Shown here: positions 37,376 through 46,529 of the stretch, in pieces
Layout: each line of letters starts with the position of its first letter
Numbering within the stretch: position 1 is the stretch's first letter
Assembly: GCF_040833995.1 (NCBI RefSeq)
Contig: NZ_CP162137.1
Span: forward strand, 2,156,501-2,220,500
Reading direction: 5' to 3'
Length of the DNA stretch: 64,000 bases
From: Leptospira sp. WS58.C1
Lineage (GTDB): Bacteria > Spirochaetota > Leptospiria > Leptospirales > Leptospiraceae
The notes under the pieces: generated by a model
Told to the model about the DNA's origin: nothing
What the model saw: only the letters and a program-made list of their open reading frames with translations
The model's database searches: none
Made by a program: the position numbers and the translations under genes

Positions 37376-38506
37376 TCAGAGTCCTAAACTTCCACCAATA
37401 ATTTCTTTCATGATTTCGGTGGTTCCCGCGTAGATCGTCTGGATCCTTGCATCCAAATACGCTCTTGCGATCGGGTATTCCATCATATAACCGTATCCAC
37501 CGAAGAATTGGAGGCAAAGGTCAGTATGACGTTTTTGCATTTCGGTGGAATAATATTTAGCCATAGAAGCCTCTACGGTTAATTTTTTTCCTGCAATATG
37601 CTCCGAAACCACTTTGTCGACGAAAGTACGGCACATTTCCAGTTCCGTAGCCATTTCCGCCATTTGAAATTTGATGTGTTGGAAACTTCCGATTTTTTTC
37701 CCGAATGCCATCCTCTCTTTAATATATTTTAGAGTCATCCTTTGTACGAGTGCTGTGGCTTCTACCGCTGCGATCGCCAATACAAGACGCTCTTGCGCGA
37801 GTTTCATCATCAAATACCGGAAACCTTGTCCGTCTTTTCCGATTACATTCTCTTTGGGAACTACTACATCGTTGAAGTATAATTCCGAGGTATCCTGAGC
37901 TTTTAGTCCGATCTTCTCGAGATTACGGCCTCTTTCGAAACCTTTCATCCCCTCTTCTATCATAACAAGCGAAATCGTGCCGTTTTCATGTTTCACGGCG
38001 GTAATTACTAAATTTGCAAGCTGCCCATTGGAAATAAATGTTTTTTGACCGTTGACTATATAATGGTCTCCCTTGTCCACGGCGCTCGTTCTGATATTTT
38101 TAAGATCAGAACCCGCTCCAGGCTCCGTCATAGCGACCGCTAAAATGCTGTCTCCGCTGCAACAACCGGGCAACCATCTCTTTTTTTGTTCTTCGTTTGC
38201 ATACGCAGTGATATAAGGTGCGATCACATCGTTATGCAAAGATACGAAAAATCCGCTGTTTCCGGATCTAGAAGATTCTTCTATTACAACAACGTTATAT
38301 AAGAAATCCGCACCGGATCCGCCAAATTCTTCCGGAACGTCAGGGCAAAGGAGTCCACTTGCTCCCGCCTTTTTCCAAAGTTCTTTTGGAACCATTCCGA
38401 CTTTTTCCCATTCATGATGATGAGGAACGACTTCAGTTTCGAAAAACTTGCGTGCCATATCACGAAAAGCTTCATGCTCTTCGGTAAATTGTAGGACTCT
38501 TTCCAT
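37376..38506 (-). CDS. Acyl-CoA dehydrogenase
   Basis: FAD enzyme that makes the alpha-beta double bond of acyl-CoA in fatty-acid or amino-acid catabolism. 376 residues with the family order: AVAMTEPGAGSDL, then FISNGQLANLVI (FAD loop), RMAFGKKIGSFQHIKFQMAEM, LQFFGGYGYM, and TIYAGTTEIMKEII with the catalytic Glu. Chain length and branching preference cannot be read. It lies 14 bases after the metallo-hydrolase/cNMP gene on the same strand, so the two probably form a transcript. Confidence 0.92.
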   Translation of the reverse strand: MERVLQFTEEHEAFRDMARKFFETEVVPHHHEWEKVGMVPKELWKKAGASGLLCPDVPEEFGGSGADFLYNVVVIEESSRSGNSGFFVSLHNDVIAPYITAYANEEQKKRWLPGCCSGDSILAVAMTEPGAGSDLKNIRTSAVDKGDHYIVNGQKTFISNGQLANLVITAVKHENGTISLVMIEEGMKGFERGRNLEKIGLKAQDTSELYFNDVVVPKENVIGKDGQGFRYLMMKLAQERLVLAIAAVEATALVQRMTLKYIKERMAFGKKIGSFQHIKFQMAEMATELEMCRTFVDKVVSEHIAGKKLTVEASMAKYYSTEMQKRHTDLCLQFFGGYGYMMEYPIARAYLDARIQTIYAGTTEIMKEIIGGSLGL

Positions 38507-38520
38507 GTATATCTCCCGTG

Positions 38521-40671
38521 TCAGTAGACGGTATTCATTCTCATGTAAACGCCGGGATTCCGTTTAATGTACTGGATGAGTTCATTCTGAGAAATAGAGA
38601 ACAACTCCATTTCGGATTCCGCTTGGAACGTGTAATTGGACACCAGCTTTTTGGATATCGCGTAGATCTCTCCCACGAAATCCCCATCAGTCAACTCGGC
38701 TAATTTTTTGCCGTGTTGATAAACGCTTACTTTTCCATGACGAATGATATATGCTTCGTGGTAAAACGCTTTTTCCGCGATAAGCACTGAACCTTTGTTC
38801 ACCTTGGAAAGTCTCATGATCATCTCTAATTGAGTGACTTGATGGCTTGTAAGTCCTTTAAAATGACGAGAATCTAACAGTGTTTTCCAAGAGTTACTGT
38901 CGCGAATGCTGTTCAGTCGTATTAAGTTTTGTCTTAAATCCGTATTTCTGATAAATTGTAGGAACTTATTCTTCTCGATCGTAAGAGCTACTACATCCGT
39001 TTCTGCAAAAACGTCAGCGGCTCTAGGCAGATCCAATACTAAGGAAGCTTCTCCGAAATATTCATACTGACCATATCGTTTAATGGGCGCTATATCGGAA
39101 TCTCCTAAAAGGCCTTCGAACTTTACGTTCCCGGAAGCGATGATATAAAATTTATCGCCTGGAGTTCCCTTCTTGATAATCTGATCTCCACGTTTGTATT
39201 TTTCTTCGCGGACAATGAGTAGGAATTCCTTCGCTTTTTCTATCGGGAAACCGCTAAAAATATCGATTTGGCTTAGGATATCGAGAAGATTATAAGCCTC
39301 CATGTGTTTCGGCGGTGTGATCTCGGGATAAACTGTGTTCTCAATTCCGAAACGGGCCAATTTGAGTTTTGTTCCCGGAGGCATATCCGTTCTCGCTATA
39401 TGATAAACGGTGATCTTTTCCTGGATCTCTGGAGGCAAACTCGCTAAATAACTCACTCTTGTATGAAGAGGAGGAATTCCCGCCTCATGATAAATAATCC
39501 TTCTGTCCCATGGAAATTCCTTTAAGAATTTCCAGCGCGATTCGGGAAGAACTCCCTTTTCATACATCTTATCGTGCACGTCCGGTTCGTTCAAATGATC
39601 GGAGGTATACACAAAGGATTGGTCTTGGAAGAAGAACTCGAATCCTACGGAAGGAATGGAATGTAATGCATAATGAAAATTGAATTCTCCACCGTTGATC
39701 ATAAGAGGTCTTCCGATGATGATCGGTTGGAAATGAAAAAGTTCGAGCAATTCCCTGCGAGGTATTTTAGTGAGGGCGGAATATTTTCGGATAAAACTTT
39801 CCATCACAGTCGCAGTTGCATGGATTGTGATCTTGGTCTCTTCCAAAATTTTTTGGAATGTTCCCGCGTCATGGTCGGCATGGCAGTGAGTGAGAATAAC
39901 GTGATTGATAAGTTTAGGATTCACATTGGACATGCGAAGCCACTCGGTAGAATTTACCGGAGGGTCCACCATAATTCCTTGGTGGTTCAACCAGATAATA
40001 AACCCGGAGGTGTTGTCCTCGGGGTCGAATCCATGGGAAGGTCCGAGGCAAGTGATCCCAAGTAAAGGTGCTTGAAAAGGTTCCTTTAACCGATGACCGA
40101 TCTCGTATTTAATATTGAATCCGACTTCTCCAGGGATCTCGGTCTCTTTAGTTCCATCGGTAATCCTAAAATCGCCGGAAGGAAGTTTACGTACCAATAC
40201 TTTTCCTAGGTTGACCATATTATCTCTATCGAATACTTGGAATTCGACTACATCATCTAATCCTTTGTATCCTCTGAAATAGGCCATCTCCGCTTTCATA
40301 TCGGGAAAGCCGAAAGATTCCGCACCGTCTAAATATTCGGATTCTAAATTGATCTCTTCCGGACCCATTAAGGATTCTTTAAGTACTGTGATGAGCTGAT
40401 CTTTTTGCTCGGCGGTACAGATAATCGTGGTCTTTTTTTGTCTTAAGAAGAAGTTAAAGTAGATCGGGAATTCAAGTTCTGCGGTACTGATCCCTTTTTC
40501 TACGTGGAAAAATTTATTAGGAAGTATGAATACCAGGGGAGTCTTTTTTTCGGCCATCGTGTCTTTGATGGTTTCGGGAGGAGAGCCGATCTGAAAGAAG
40601 CCCTCGCTTGTTTCGACTAAATACCCTCCTCTAGGAAGTTCTATGTATCCCCTGGTTTGTTCTTTTAGCAT
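38521..40671 (-). CDS. Metallo-beta-lactamase-fold protein with two cyclic-nucleotide-binding domains
   Basis: 716 residues, soluble. The first 210 residues are of unknown fold. The MBL domain (about 215-440) has the metal motif LTHCHADHDAG (about 260-270), YTSDHLNEP and a late HEAG/PLHT segment. Two cNMP-binding (CRP-like) domains follow: about 470-590 (KYKRGDQIIKKGTPGDKFYI, EYFGEASLVLDLPRAADV, with the RA of the phosphate cassette) and about 605-716. This suggests a hydrolase or phosphodiesterase gated by cAMP or cGMP. Upstream of the acyl-CoA dehydrogenase gene. Confidence 0.85.
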   Translation of the reverse strand: MLKEQTRGYIELPRGGYLVETSEGFFQIGSPPETIKDTMAEKKTPLVFILPNKFFHVEKGISTAELEFPIYFNFFLRQKKTTIICTAEQKDQLITVLKESLMGPEEINLESEYLDGAESFGFPDMKAEMAYFRGYKGLDDVVEFQVFDRDNMVNLGKVLVRKLPSGDFRITDGTKETEIPGEVGFNIKYEIGHRLKEPFQAPLLGITCLGPSHGFDPEDNTSGFIIWLNHQGIMVDPPVNSTEWLRMSNVNPKLINHVILTHCHADHDAGTFQKILEETKITIHATATVMESFIRKYSALTKIPRRELLELFHFQPIIIGRPLMINGGEFNFHYALHSIPSVGFEFFFQDQSFVYTSDHLNEPDVHDKMYEKGVLPESRWKFLKEFPWDRRIIYHEAGIPPLHTRVSYLASLPPEIQEKITVYHIARTDMPPGTKLKLARFGIENTVYPEITPPKHMEAYNLLDILSQIDIFSGFPIEKAKEFLLIVREEKYKRGDQIIKKGTPGDKFYIIASGNVKFEGLLGDSDIAPIKRYGQYEYFGEASLVLDLPRAADVFAETDVVALTIEKNKFLQFIRNTDLRQNLIRLNSIRDSNSWKTLLDSRHFKGLTSHQVTQLEMIMRLSKVNKGSVLIAEKAFYHEAYIIRHGKVSVYQHGKKLAELTDGDFVGEIYAISKKLVSNYTFQAESEMELFSISQNELIQYIKRNPGVYMRMNTVY

Positions 40672-40704
40672 GAAAAATTCCGCCGCAGTCGAGATCGAAT
40701 TTTT

Positions 40705-41019
40705 TTATTTATGTCTTTCGATAAAACTTTTGATTTGCGCCTTAGGAAGTGCTCCTATGATCTTATCCACTAATTGTCCGTCTTTGAAAAGTAGAAGGGT
40801 CGGCAAAGATTGAATATTTAATTTTTGTGCCGTGTCCTGATTGTCGTCTACGTTTAATTTTTTAATTTTTAAGATATCGTTCATCTCGGACGAAAGTTCT
40901 TCCAAAACCGGGGAAACCATTCTACAGGGACCGCACCATTCGGCCCAGCAATCTACTAGAACCATGCCCCCGTTGATCTCGGAACTGAAAGTTGAATCGT
41001 TTATTTCGGTCAATGCCAT
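40705..41019 (-). CDS. trxA: Thioredoxin
   Basis: Classical 104-residue thioredoxin, which reduces protein disulfides with electrons from thioredoxin reductase. The active site is WAEWCGPCRM, followed by SPVLEELS; the cis-Pro loop is QSLPTLLLF, with GALPKAQIKSFIE at the C-terminus. No signal peptide, so it is cytoplasmic. Next to the cNMP protein gene on the same strand, but with a 33-base gap and no sign of shared function. Confidence 0.95.
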   Translation of the reverse strand: MALTEINDSTFSSEINGGMVLVDCWAEWCGPCRMVSPVLEELSSEMNDILKIKKLNVDDNQDTAQKLNIQSLPTLLLFKDGQLVDKIIGALPKAQIKSFIERHK

Positions 41020-41072
41020 GAGTTAGATTTTCTCCTATCTTTTTCCCACTCTTTATAACAAATTGGACGGGT

Positions 41073-41882
41073 CTATTTCTTCTTTTTCTTCTTTTCCTTC
41101 TCGGCTTCTATCGCCTCAACCTTTTCTTTTAAGGATTCTATCAAGGTTTTTGTCTTTCCCAGGTCCTCCGTTTCGCCCGTGGTTTGGAGGATTTTACGGT
41201 TTACCTCCAAAAGGGATATGGATTTTTTCAGGTCTCCTGCGTCCTGGGTGGACAAATCGAATTTGGCTCGATATTCCTGGGCGGCAAAGTTACAAAGTTC
41301 GAGGATTAAATTATAGTGTTCCTGTCTAGGATAATAAAAGGGATTCTCTAAGTCTCTTTCCTTCTCAAAAGCCCGAAAGTCAAAAAGATTCTTACTAAGA
41401 ATCGCGATTTTGAAATGGATCTCCGGAAAACTCCATTTCCATTTGGAGTTGGAACCGAATGCTTCGATTGTATTTGTAGTGCTGGTCCTGAGTCCTTTTA
41501 CGTAATTCAATCTTTGGAGCGGATTAAATTCAGGGATTTTGGCGAGAAGGTCCTTATTTTCTCCTAAACCTGACTCGAAGTCGGTCCCAACCACTTTTTC
41601 CATAAAAGAGATCGCGCTATAAATTTCTTTTCGCCCTTGGTTGAGGTAGGTATCCGATTTTAGATCCAAAATAGCAACGGAGATCTCATTGATCAGTAGA
41701 CAGGTGTTAATATTTTTAATTGAATTTAAGGAAAGAGCCACATTAAAGTAGGGTTCCATTTTGGGATCTTTTCTGGATTGGGCTTTCAGAAGGTTCGCTT
41801 CCTTCTTCAAATCCTCCAAAAATGCCCGAAAATCCGCCAGTTTCTCCTGGAATTCCTGCTTCTGTTCCTTGGTAAGAGCCAT
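41073..41882 (-). CDS. Helical protein of unknown function
   Basis: 269 residues, no signal peptide or membrane segment. It is mostly helical, with a coiled-coil start ([23 protein letters not shown] broken into heptads) and a Lys/Glu-rich end finishing in seven lysines. Central segments contain [16 protein letters not shown] and [16 protein letters not shown]. Family not recognised; it looks cytoplasmic. Its ATG follows the stop of the 55-residue gene by three bases, so the two are cotranscribed. Confidence 0.65.
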   Translation of the reverse strand: MALTKEQKQEFQEKLADFRAFLEDLKKEANLLKAQSRKDPKMEPYFNVALSLNSIKNINTCLLINEISVAILDLKSDTYLNQGRKEIYSAISFMEKVVGTDFESGLGENKDLLAKIPEFNPLQRLNYVKGLRTSTTNTIEAFGSNSKWKWSFPEIHFKIAILSKNLFDFRAFEKERDLENPFYYPRQEHYNLILELCNFAAQEYRAKFDLSTQDAGDLKKSISLLEVNRKILQTTGETEDLGKTKTLIESLKEKVEAIEAEKEKKKKKK

Positions 41883-41885
41883 TAA

Positions 41886-42053
41886 TTACACCTGCACATT
41901 TATCAAACTTCCGACAGAAAGGGCGTACATATAATCGGAATTCGGAGTATTCTCCGCTTTTTTCCGATCTACTTCTTTTTCTTCCTCTCCACCAGGTTCT
42001 CGAACCGGAAGAGGAACGGAGAGGGAATCTAAGGGATTCGATTCTATTCTCAT
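41886..42053 (-). CDS. Small acidic protein, 55 residues, first gene of a two-gene operon
   Basis: ATG-TAA frame with a very strong ribosome site: GGAGGAG, three bases before ATG. The product starts MRIESNPLDSLSVPLPVREP, has a Glu/Lys-rich middle and ends with a hydrophobic MYALSVGSLINVQV. Its stop lies three bases before the start of the helical 269-residue gene. Divergent from tatA. Function unknown; the tail might be a short binding motif. Confidence 0.6.
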   Translation of the reverse strand: MRIESNPLDSLSVPLPVREPGGEEEKEVDRKKAENTPNSDYMYALSVGSLINVQV

Positions 42054-42171
42054 AAACTCCTCCGTTTTTGCCTTTCTATCAGAACCGAAGTCCCAATAGA
42101 ATTATCGGCTTGTTCCTACTAACTATTTGACATATATTACAGAGGCAAAATCCTAACTAAGGAGATAGTAT

Positions 42172-42417
42172 ATGTACGCACCACTCGCATTTTTAAATTT
42201 AGGCCCTTGGGAAATCTTTTTCATACTAGGTTTAGCTCTCCTACTTTTCGGGGGCAAGCGACTTCCCTCTTTAGCTAAGGATTTAGGGGACGGAATCCGC
42301 CAATTTCGTAAGTCTCTTTCCGGAGATTCCGAATCTGAATCCGCTAAAATCCAGGAACCGGAAACCAAACCGACTCCGACTCCTTCTTCCTCTAAGAAAT
42401 CCAAAAAATCCGCTTAA
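42172..42417 (+). CDS. tatA: Twin-arginine translocase subunit TatA
   Basis: 81 residues with one N-terminal membrane helix (WEIFFILGLALLLFGG) and the amphipathic helix beginning KRLPSLAKDLGDGIRQFRKSL, the FG-K-LP hinge of TatA/E. The tail is Ser/Pro/Lys rich. It forms the oligomeric pore for folded, twin-arginine-signalled proteins. Preceded by AAGGAG. TatC follows, separated by a repeat element; no tatB was found, so TatA may serve both roles. Confidence 0.93.
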   Translation: MYAPLAFLNLGPWEIFFILGLALLLFGGKRLPSLAKDLGDGIRQFRKSLSGDSESESAKIQEPETKPTPTPSSSKKSKKSA

Positions 42418-42430
42418 TCATACGATTCTC

Positions 42431-42520
42431 GCACTGGAGGACACAGAGCTCACCGAGGTAGTTTTAGGAGAACGTACTCCGTATTTAAACCTCTGTGCTC
42501 TCCGTGAACTCTGTGCGAAG
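42431..42520. repeat. Palindromic CACAGAG repeat between tatA and tatC
   Basis: A left arm of CACAGAGCTCACCGAGGT is matched imperfectly by a right arm of ACCTCTGTGCTCTCCGTGAAC with about 25 bases between. It is the same family and layout as 9119-9201. It would fold into a long hairpin inside the tatA-tatC message, able to affect mRNA stability or expression ratio. Confidence 0.75.
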
Positions 42521-42546
42521 CCTTATGTTAATTCCAACCTTTCGAT

Positions 42547-43350
42547 ATGCCTTCTAAAAAAAAGCACCTTTCAACTAATGAAATGAAACAACCTTCCCTC
42601 TCTGCCTCGGAGGAAAGTTTTCCTCATGACAGAGAAAAATTTATGACCTTGGGGGAACATTTAGAGGAATTACGTTCCGTTCTAATTCGTTCCATTCTGG
42701 TTTTTACCGTTTTTTTCGTGGTAGCTTTGTATTTCGGAGAAGAGTTACATAAGATAGTCATCAAACCGTACAAGAACATTCTGGGGGAATCCGCCACTTT
42801 CTACCAAATCAAACTCATGGCTCCTTTTATGGTTTATTTGCGAACGGGATTTATGGTTTCTATCTTGATCACTTTCCCTTTTGTTCTAGCTTTTTTATGG
42901 GGATTTGTTTCTCCCGCATTAGAACCGAGAACGGCAAGACTCGGAAAAGCTCTTATCGCATTTTCCACAGTTCTTTTTTGGTTGGGAATTTGGCTCTGTT
43001 GGGCCCAAGCATTCGAAAGTTTTCTGAAAATTTTTTTAGTGACTGTTCGCCCTCTAGATATAGAGACAAAACTTCCCATAGACGAATACTACGATGTATT
43101 CTTCAATATGCATTTGATCTTCGGATTGTCTTTTCAACTTCCGGTCATCATGGTGTTACTAGCGGCTGTTGGAATATTAAAACTTTCTTTTTTACTCAGA
43201 CATTGGAGAGAAGCATTTATCGGGATCGCATTTGCGGCAGCGGTATTATCCCCGGGACCAGATGTAATATCAATGTTGATGTTATTCGTTCCTTTACTGT
43301 TCCTTTTTGGGATCTCACTCGCACTAATCGCAATCATAGAGAGGAAATGA
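42547..43350 (+). CDS. tatC: Twin-arginine translocase subunit TatC
   Basis: Receptor subunit for twin-arginine signals. Six membrane helices over 267 residues. The start of the conserved part, [18 protein letters not shown], carries the family's HL-ELR motif; later segments include [14 protein letters not shown] and the periplasmic AQAFESFL, then [14 protein letters not shown] with a Phe-Glu-like region and final [20 protein letters not shown]. An N-terminal extension of about 30 polar residues precedes the motif, and later in-frame ATGs exist. It is separated by two bases from the next gene. Confidence 0.93.
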   Translation: MPSKKKHLSTNEMKQPSLSASEESFPHDREKFMTLGEHLEELRSVLIRSILVFTVFFVVALYFGEELHKIVIKPYKNILGESATFYQIKLMAPFMVYLRTGFMVSILITFPFVLAFLWGFVSPALEPRTARLGKALIAFSTVLFWLGIWLCWAQAFESFLKIFLVTVRPLDIETKLPIDEYYDVFFNMHLIFGLSFQLPVIMVLLAAVGILKLSFLLRHWREAFIGIAFAAAVLSPGPDVISMLMLFVPLLFLFGISLALIAIIERK

Positions 43351-43351
43351 G

Positions 43352-44452
43352 TTGTTTCCGAATCTTCAATCCAAACATAAATTAGCGTTCGCCTCATTTA
43401 CCGCTTCTTTCGTATTATTTTTATCTTATCTACTTTTGGATGATTTCCTATTCGGAGAAGAAATTAGAAAAGAATTAAGAGCATTTGTTTGGGTCAGACT
43501 GCTGGTCGGGCTTTTATTTTCCATTCTGCTCGGAATACTTACCTATTATCTTCTGAATTTAAGTTTTAAATCCCTTAAATCGATTTCCCAACTCTTGCAG
43601 AACTGGACCCAAGACGTATATGAGGATTCAGGAGAAACCGAAAGAGAGGACGAATTAGGGGAACTTGCGAGGCATTTTCGGATCGCTCTCTACCAAAAAA
43701 AGACAAAAGAAGAAGCTGTTTCCCAGGAATCCTTAAACAAAAAGGAAAGAGAACTTTCCGATAACATCCAGAAATTTTTCCATAAGATCAGACTTCATAA
43801 GATCAAAAATCTGGATATCACCGTTTTTCCTCGCTCTAGCGATAGCGGAGACGCGGACTACGCAAATATTATTCCGACTGCTGACGGCTGTTTCGGAGTA
43901 TTAGCCGGTTTTCCCAACCACGGAGCACTCGAATCTTCCCTCAAGGCAAGGATAGAAGGTATGATCTCCCTTGCTCAGGAAACGACCGGCCTACGAGGAG
44001 AAGATTTACTCCATAAAATGGATCGGGCACTTAGATCCACTCCTATCTCTTATCTAAACCTTACGCTCTTTTATTTAGAGACCAGGAATGGCGAAGCGGG
44101 TATTCTACAATTCCAAAAACTTCCAGCACTCGTACATAAATCCGGTAAAACGACTCCATTACCTATTTCTAAACAAGTATTTTATGATTTCAGAAGTACG
44201 ACAAGAGATGTCAAAAAGATCCAAGTAAAACCGGGGGAATATTTGGTTTTCCTGAGCGATAGGTTGACCGAATTGACTAGCTCCGCAGGTGTAGCGCCAC
44301 TTCTTGTACAACTCCAAAATTGGAGTTCCAACAGAGAGTATAAGAATTCCAGAGAACTTACCCTTGACTTCGGAAGATTTTTAGAAATGGAAACCGGTAA
44401 AAAGGGACTTTCTAAAGCGGCAATTTTGACTGTGGGTAGAGTCAGGGATTAA
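43352..44452 (+). CDS. Membrane-anchored SpoIIE/PP2C-like protein, probably degenerate
   Basis: 366 residues with a TTG start two bases after the tatC stop (GAGAGG upstream). Two membrane helices (about 10-30 and 50-70) are followed by a HAMP-like linker and coiled coil, then a PP2C/SpoIIE-like domain. The metal-binding region reads SSDSGDADYANIIPT and FGVLAGFPNHG, where canonical proteins have GGDYYD and a DVSGHG: the second Asp is lost. It may bind a partner without catalysis. Cotranscribed with tatC; a role in export is unproven. Confidence 0.65.
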   Translation: MFPNLQSKHKLAFASFTASFVLFLSYLLLDDFLFGEEIRKELRAFVWVRLLVGLLFSILLGILTYYLLNLSFKSLKSISQLLQNWTQDVYEDSGETEREDELGELARHFRIALYQKKTKEEAVSQESLNKKERELSDNIQKFFHKIRLHKIKNLDITVFPRSSDSGDADYANIIPTADGCFGVLAGFPNHGALESSLKARIEGMISLAQETTGLRGEDLLHKMDRALRSTPISYLNLTLFYLETRNGEAGILQFQKLPALVHKSGKTTPLPISKQVFYDFRSTTRDVKKIQVKPGEYLVFLSDRLTELTSSAGVAPLLVQLQNWSSNREYKNSRELTLDFGRFLEMETGKKGLSKAAILTVGRVRD

Positions 44453-44456
44453 AGAT

Positions 44457-44640
44457 GCAGAGGAAAAAGAAGACACAGTGTTTTTGCGCACAGAAACACA
44501 AAGTCACGTAGATTTGGAATGTAGGAATGCCCGCACGCAGATGTTATCTGGAACTAGTAGCTAAGTTATTTGCTTTTTAGGACCCAAACTCTGAGGCTCC
44601 GTGCTTCCGTGTGAAAAACTCTCTGAGTCTCACAACAGAC
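44457..44640. repeat. Dispersed CACAGA/CTCCGTG repeat
   Basis: Between the SpoIIE-like gene and clpX on the opposite strand. GACACAGTG and GCACAGAAACACAAAG at the left, TGTAGGAATGCC in the middle, and CTGAGGCTCCGTGCTTCCGTGTG plus GACTCCGTGTCTC at the right. The same family as the other intergenic tracts, here more degraded. Confidence 0.6.
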
Positions 44641-44651
44641 TCCGTGTCTCT

Positions 44652-45923
44652 TTAAGCGATTTTCGGTTCTTTTTTCAGAATGAGTTTCGGAGGTTTGGTT
44701 CCGTTTACTGCATCTTCTGTGATAATCACTTCTTCTACGTCTTTGCGGGAAGGGATCTCGTACATCAGATCTAACATCAGATTTTCCACGATAGCACGTA
44801 GACCTCTGGCACCTGACTCTCTTTCGATAGCAAGCTGAGCGATCTTATCGATAGCTCCCTCTTCGAAGGAAAGTTTTACATTTTCCATCTCAAGGATCTT
44901 AGTATATTGGCGTAATATTGCATTTTTAGGCTCTCTGAAAATACGTTTGAGCATTTCTACGCTCAAATCCTGCAGAGTCGCGATTACCGGCATACGACCT
45001 ATAAATTCAGGGATGAGTCCGAACTTCATTAAGTCGTCAGGGATCACTCGAGCCAGGATTTCCCCTTTACTCTCGTCTCTTAGGATTTTGCCGTCTTTCT
45101 CATCGCTACCGAATCCGATTGTTTTTACACCGGTCCTGGTCTTGATGATATTATCCAGGTCAACGAATGCTCCACCCAGAATGAAGAGGATATTTTTCGT
45201 ATCCACTTGCAGATATTCTTGGTGAGGATGTTTTCTTCCGCCTTGCGGAGGAACGTTTGCTACGGTTCCTTCTATAATTTTTAGAAGCGCTTGTTGTACA
45301 CCTTCTCCACTCACGTCTCTTGTGATGGACGCGCTGTCCGATTTGCGGGCGATCTTATCCACCTCGTCTATGTAGATGATACCGATCTCGGCTTTTTTGA
45401 TATCATTGTCCGCATTTTGGATCAACTTGAGAATGATGTTTTCCACATCCTCTCCTACGTATCCTGCCTCGGTGAGAGCCGTTGCATCCACGATCGCAAA
45501 TGGTACCTTAATGATCTTAGCGAGAGTTTGAGCGAGGAGAGTTTTTCCGGAACCGGTAGGTCCGATCAAAAGAATATTCGATTTTTCTAATTCGATATCC
45601 GCTTTTTTATCTTTGAGATAAATTCGTTTGTAATGGTTGTAAACCGCGACGGACAAAGCTTTTTTTGCATGGTCTTGTCCGATTACGTACTGGTCTAGGA
45701 TCGCTTTGATCGCGGCAGGGTTCGGGACTTCTCCCAATAGTTCCGTGCGTTCTTTTTCCTGTTCAGGTTCTTCTGCAATGATCTCATTGCAGAGAGAGAT
45801 ACACTCGTCGCAAATATAAACACCGGGACCGGCAACCAGTCGTTTTACGGAGTCTTGTTCCTTTCCGCAGAACGAACAAAATAATTTTTGTTTATTATTG
45901 GTTCCGGTCGGTTTTTTTGCCAC
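44652..45923 (-). CDS. clpX: ATP-dependent unfoldase ClpX
   Basis: AAA+ unfoldase that delivers substrates to ClpP. The 423-residue protein has the N-terminal C4 zinc domain (CSFCGKEQ and later CDECI), Walker [14 protein letters not shown], Walker [13 protein letters not shown], the arginine finger region with [11 protein letters not shown], and the ClpP-binding loop IGF (KTIGFGSD). It follows tig and clpP on the minus strand (12 bases after clpP), the common tig-clpP-clpX order. Confidence 0.97.
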   Translation of the reverse strand: MAKKPTGTNNKQKLFCSFCGKEQDSVKRLVAGPGVYICDECISLCNEIIAEEPEQEKERTELLGEVPNPAAIKAILDQYVIGQDHAKKALSVAVYNHYKRIYLKDKKADIELEKSNILLIGPTGSGKTLLAQTLAKIIKVPFAIVDATALTEAGYVGEDVENIILKLIQNADNDIKKAEIGIIYIDEVDKIARKSDSASITRDVSGEGVQQALLKIIEGTVANVPPQGGRKHPHQEYLQVDTKNILFILGGAFVDLDNIIKTRTGVKTIGFGSDEKDGKILRDESKGEILARVIPDDLMKFGLIPEFIGRMPVIATLQDLSVEMLKRIFREPKNAILRQYTKILEMENVKLSFEEGAIDKIAQLAIERESGARGLRAIVENLMLDLMYEIPSRKDVEEVIITEDAVNGTKPPKLILKKEPKIA

Positions 45924-45935
45924 GGGATCCCCCTA

Positions 45936-46529
45936 TCAGTTCTTTTGACGCTCTATAGAAATTACGGAATCGATGATCCCGTATTTTTGGGCTTCTTCCG
46001 GAGTCATGTAAAGGTCTCTTTCGGTATCCTTTTGCACTTCATCCACGGACTTGCCTGTATGTTTAGCGTACAAACCGTTCAACACCTGCTTTAATTTCAG
46101 GACTTCCTTTGCTTGGATCGCGATATCGGAAGCCTGACCGGTAGCTCCTCCAGTTGGCTGGTGCATCATTATCCTGGAATGAGGAAGAGCGGATCTTTTG
46201 CCCTTTGCCCCGCCTGCCAGAAGAAGCGCCGCCATAGAAGAAGCCTGACCGATACAAAGTGTACGAACGTCGGCCTTAATATACTGCATAGTATCGTAAA
46301 TGGCAAGCCCGGAAGATACGTATCCACCCGGAGAATTGAGATATAAGTAGATGTCCCTGTCCGGATTTTCCGCGTCTAGGAACAGTAGTTGGGCGATGAT
46401 TACGTTCGCGTAATCGTCCGAAATTGCGTCACCGAGAAAGATAATTCTGTCTTTTAAGAGGCGGGAAAATACGTCATACCGCATTTCTCCGCGACCGGTT
46501 TGCTCTATAACTGTGGGAATTATTGCCAT
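45936..46529 (-). CDS. clpP: ClpP protease subunit
   Basis: Serine protease chamber paired with ClpX. 197 residues; catalytic Ser in [12 protein letters not shown], His in [10 protein letters not shown], Asp near [10 protein letters not shown]. The N-terminus has [29 protein letters not shown] in the usual place, without a long propeptide. It overlaps the tig end by ten bases and precedes clpX by twelve, so it is in the operon. Cytoplasmic. Confidence 0.97.
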   Translation of the reverse strand: MAIIPTVIEQTGRGEMRYDVFSRLLKDRIIFLGDAISDDYANVIIAQLLFLDAENPDRDIYLYLNSPGGYVSSGLAIYDTMQYIKADVRTLCIGQASSMAALLLAGGAKGKRSALPHSRIMMHQPTGGATGQASDIAIQAKEVLKLKQVLNGLYAKHTGKSVDEVQKDTERDLYMTPEEAQKYGIIDSVISIERQKN

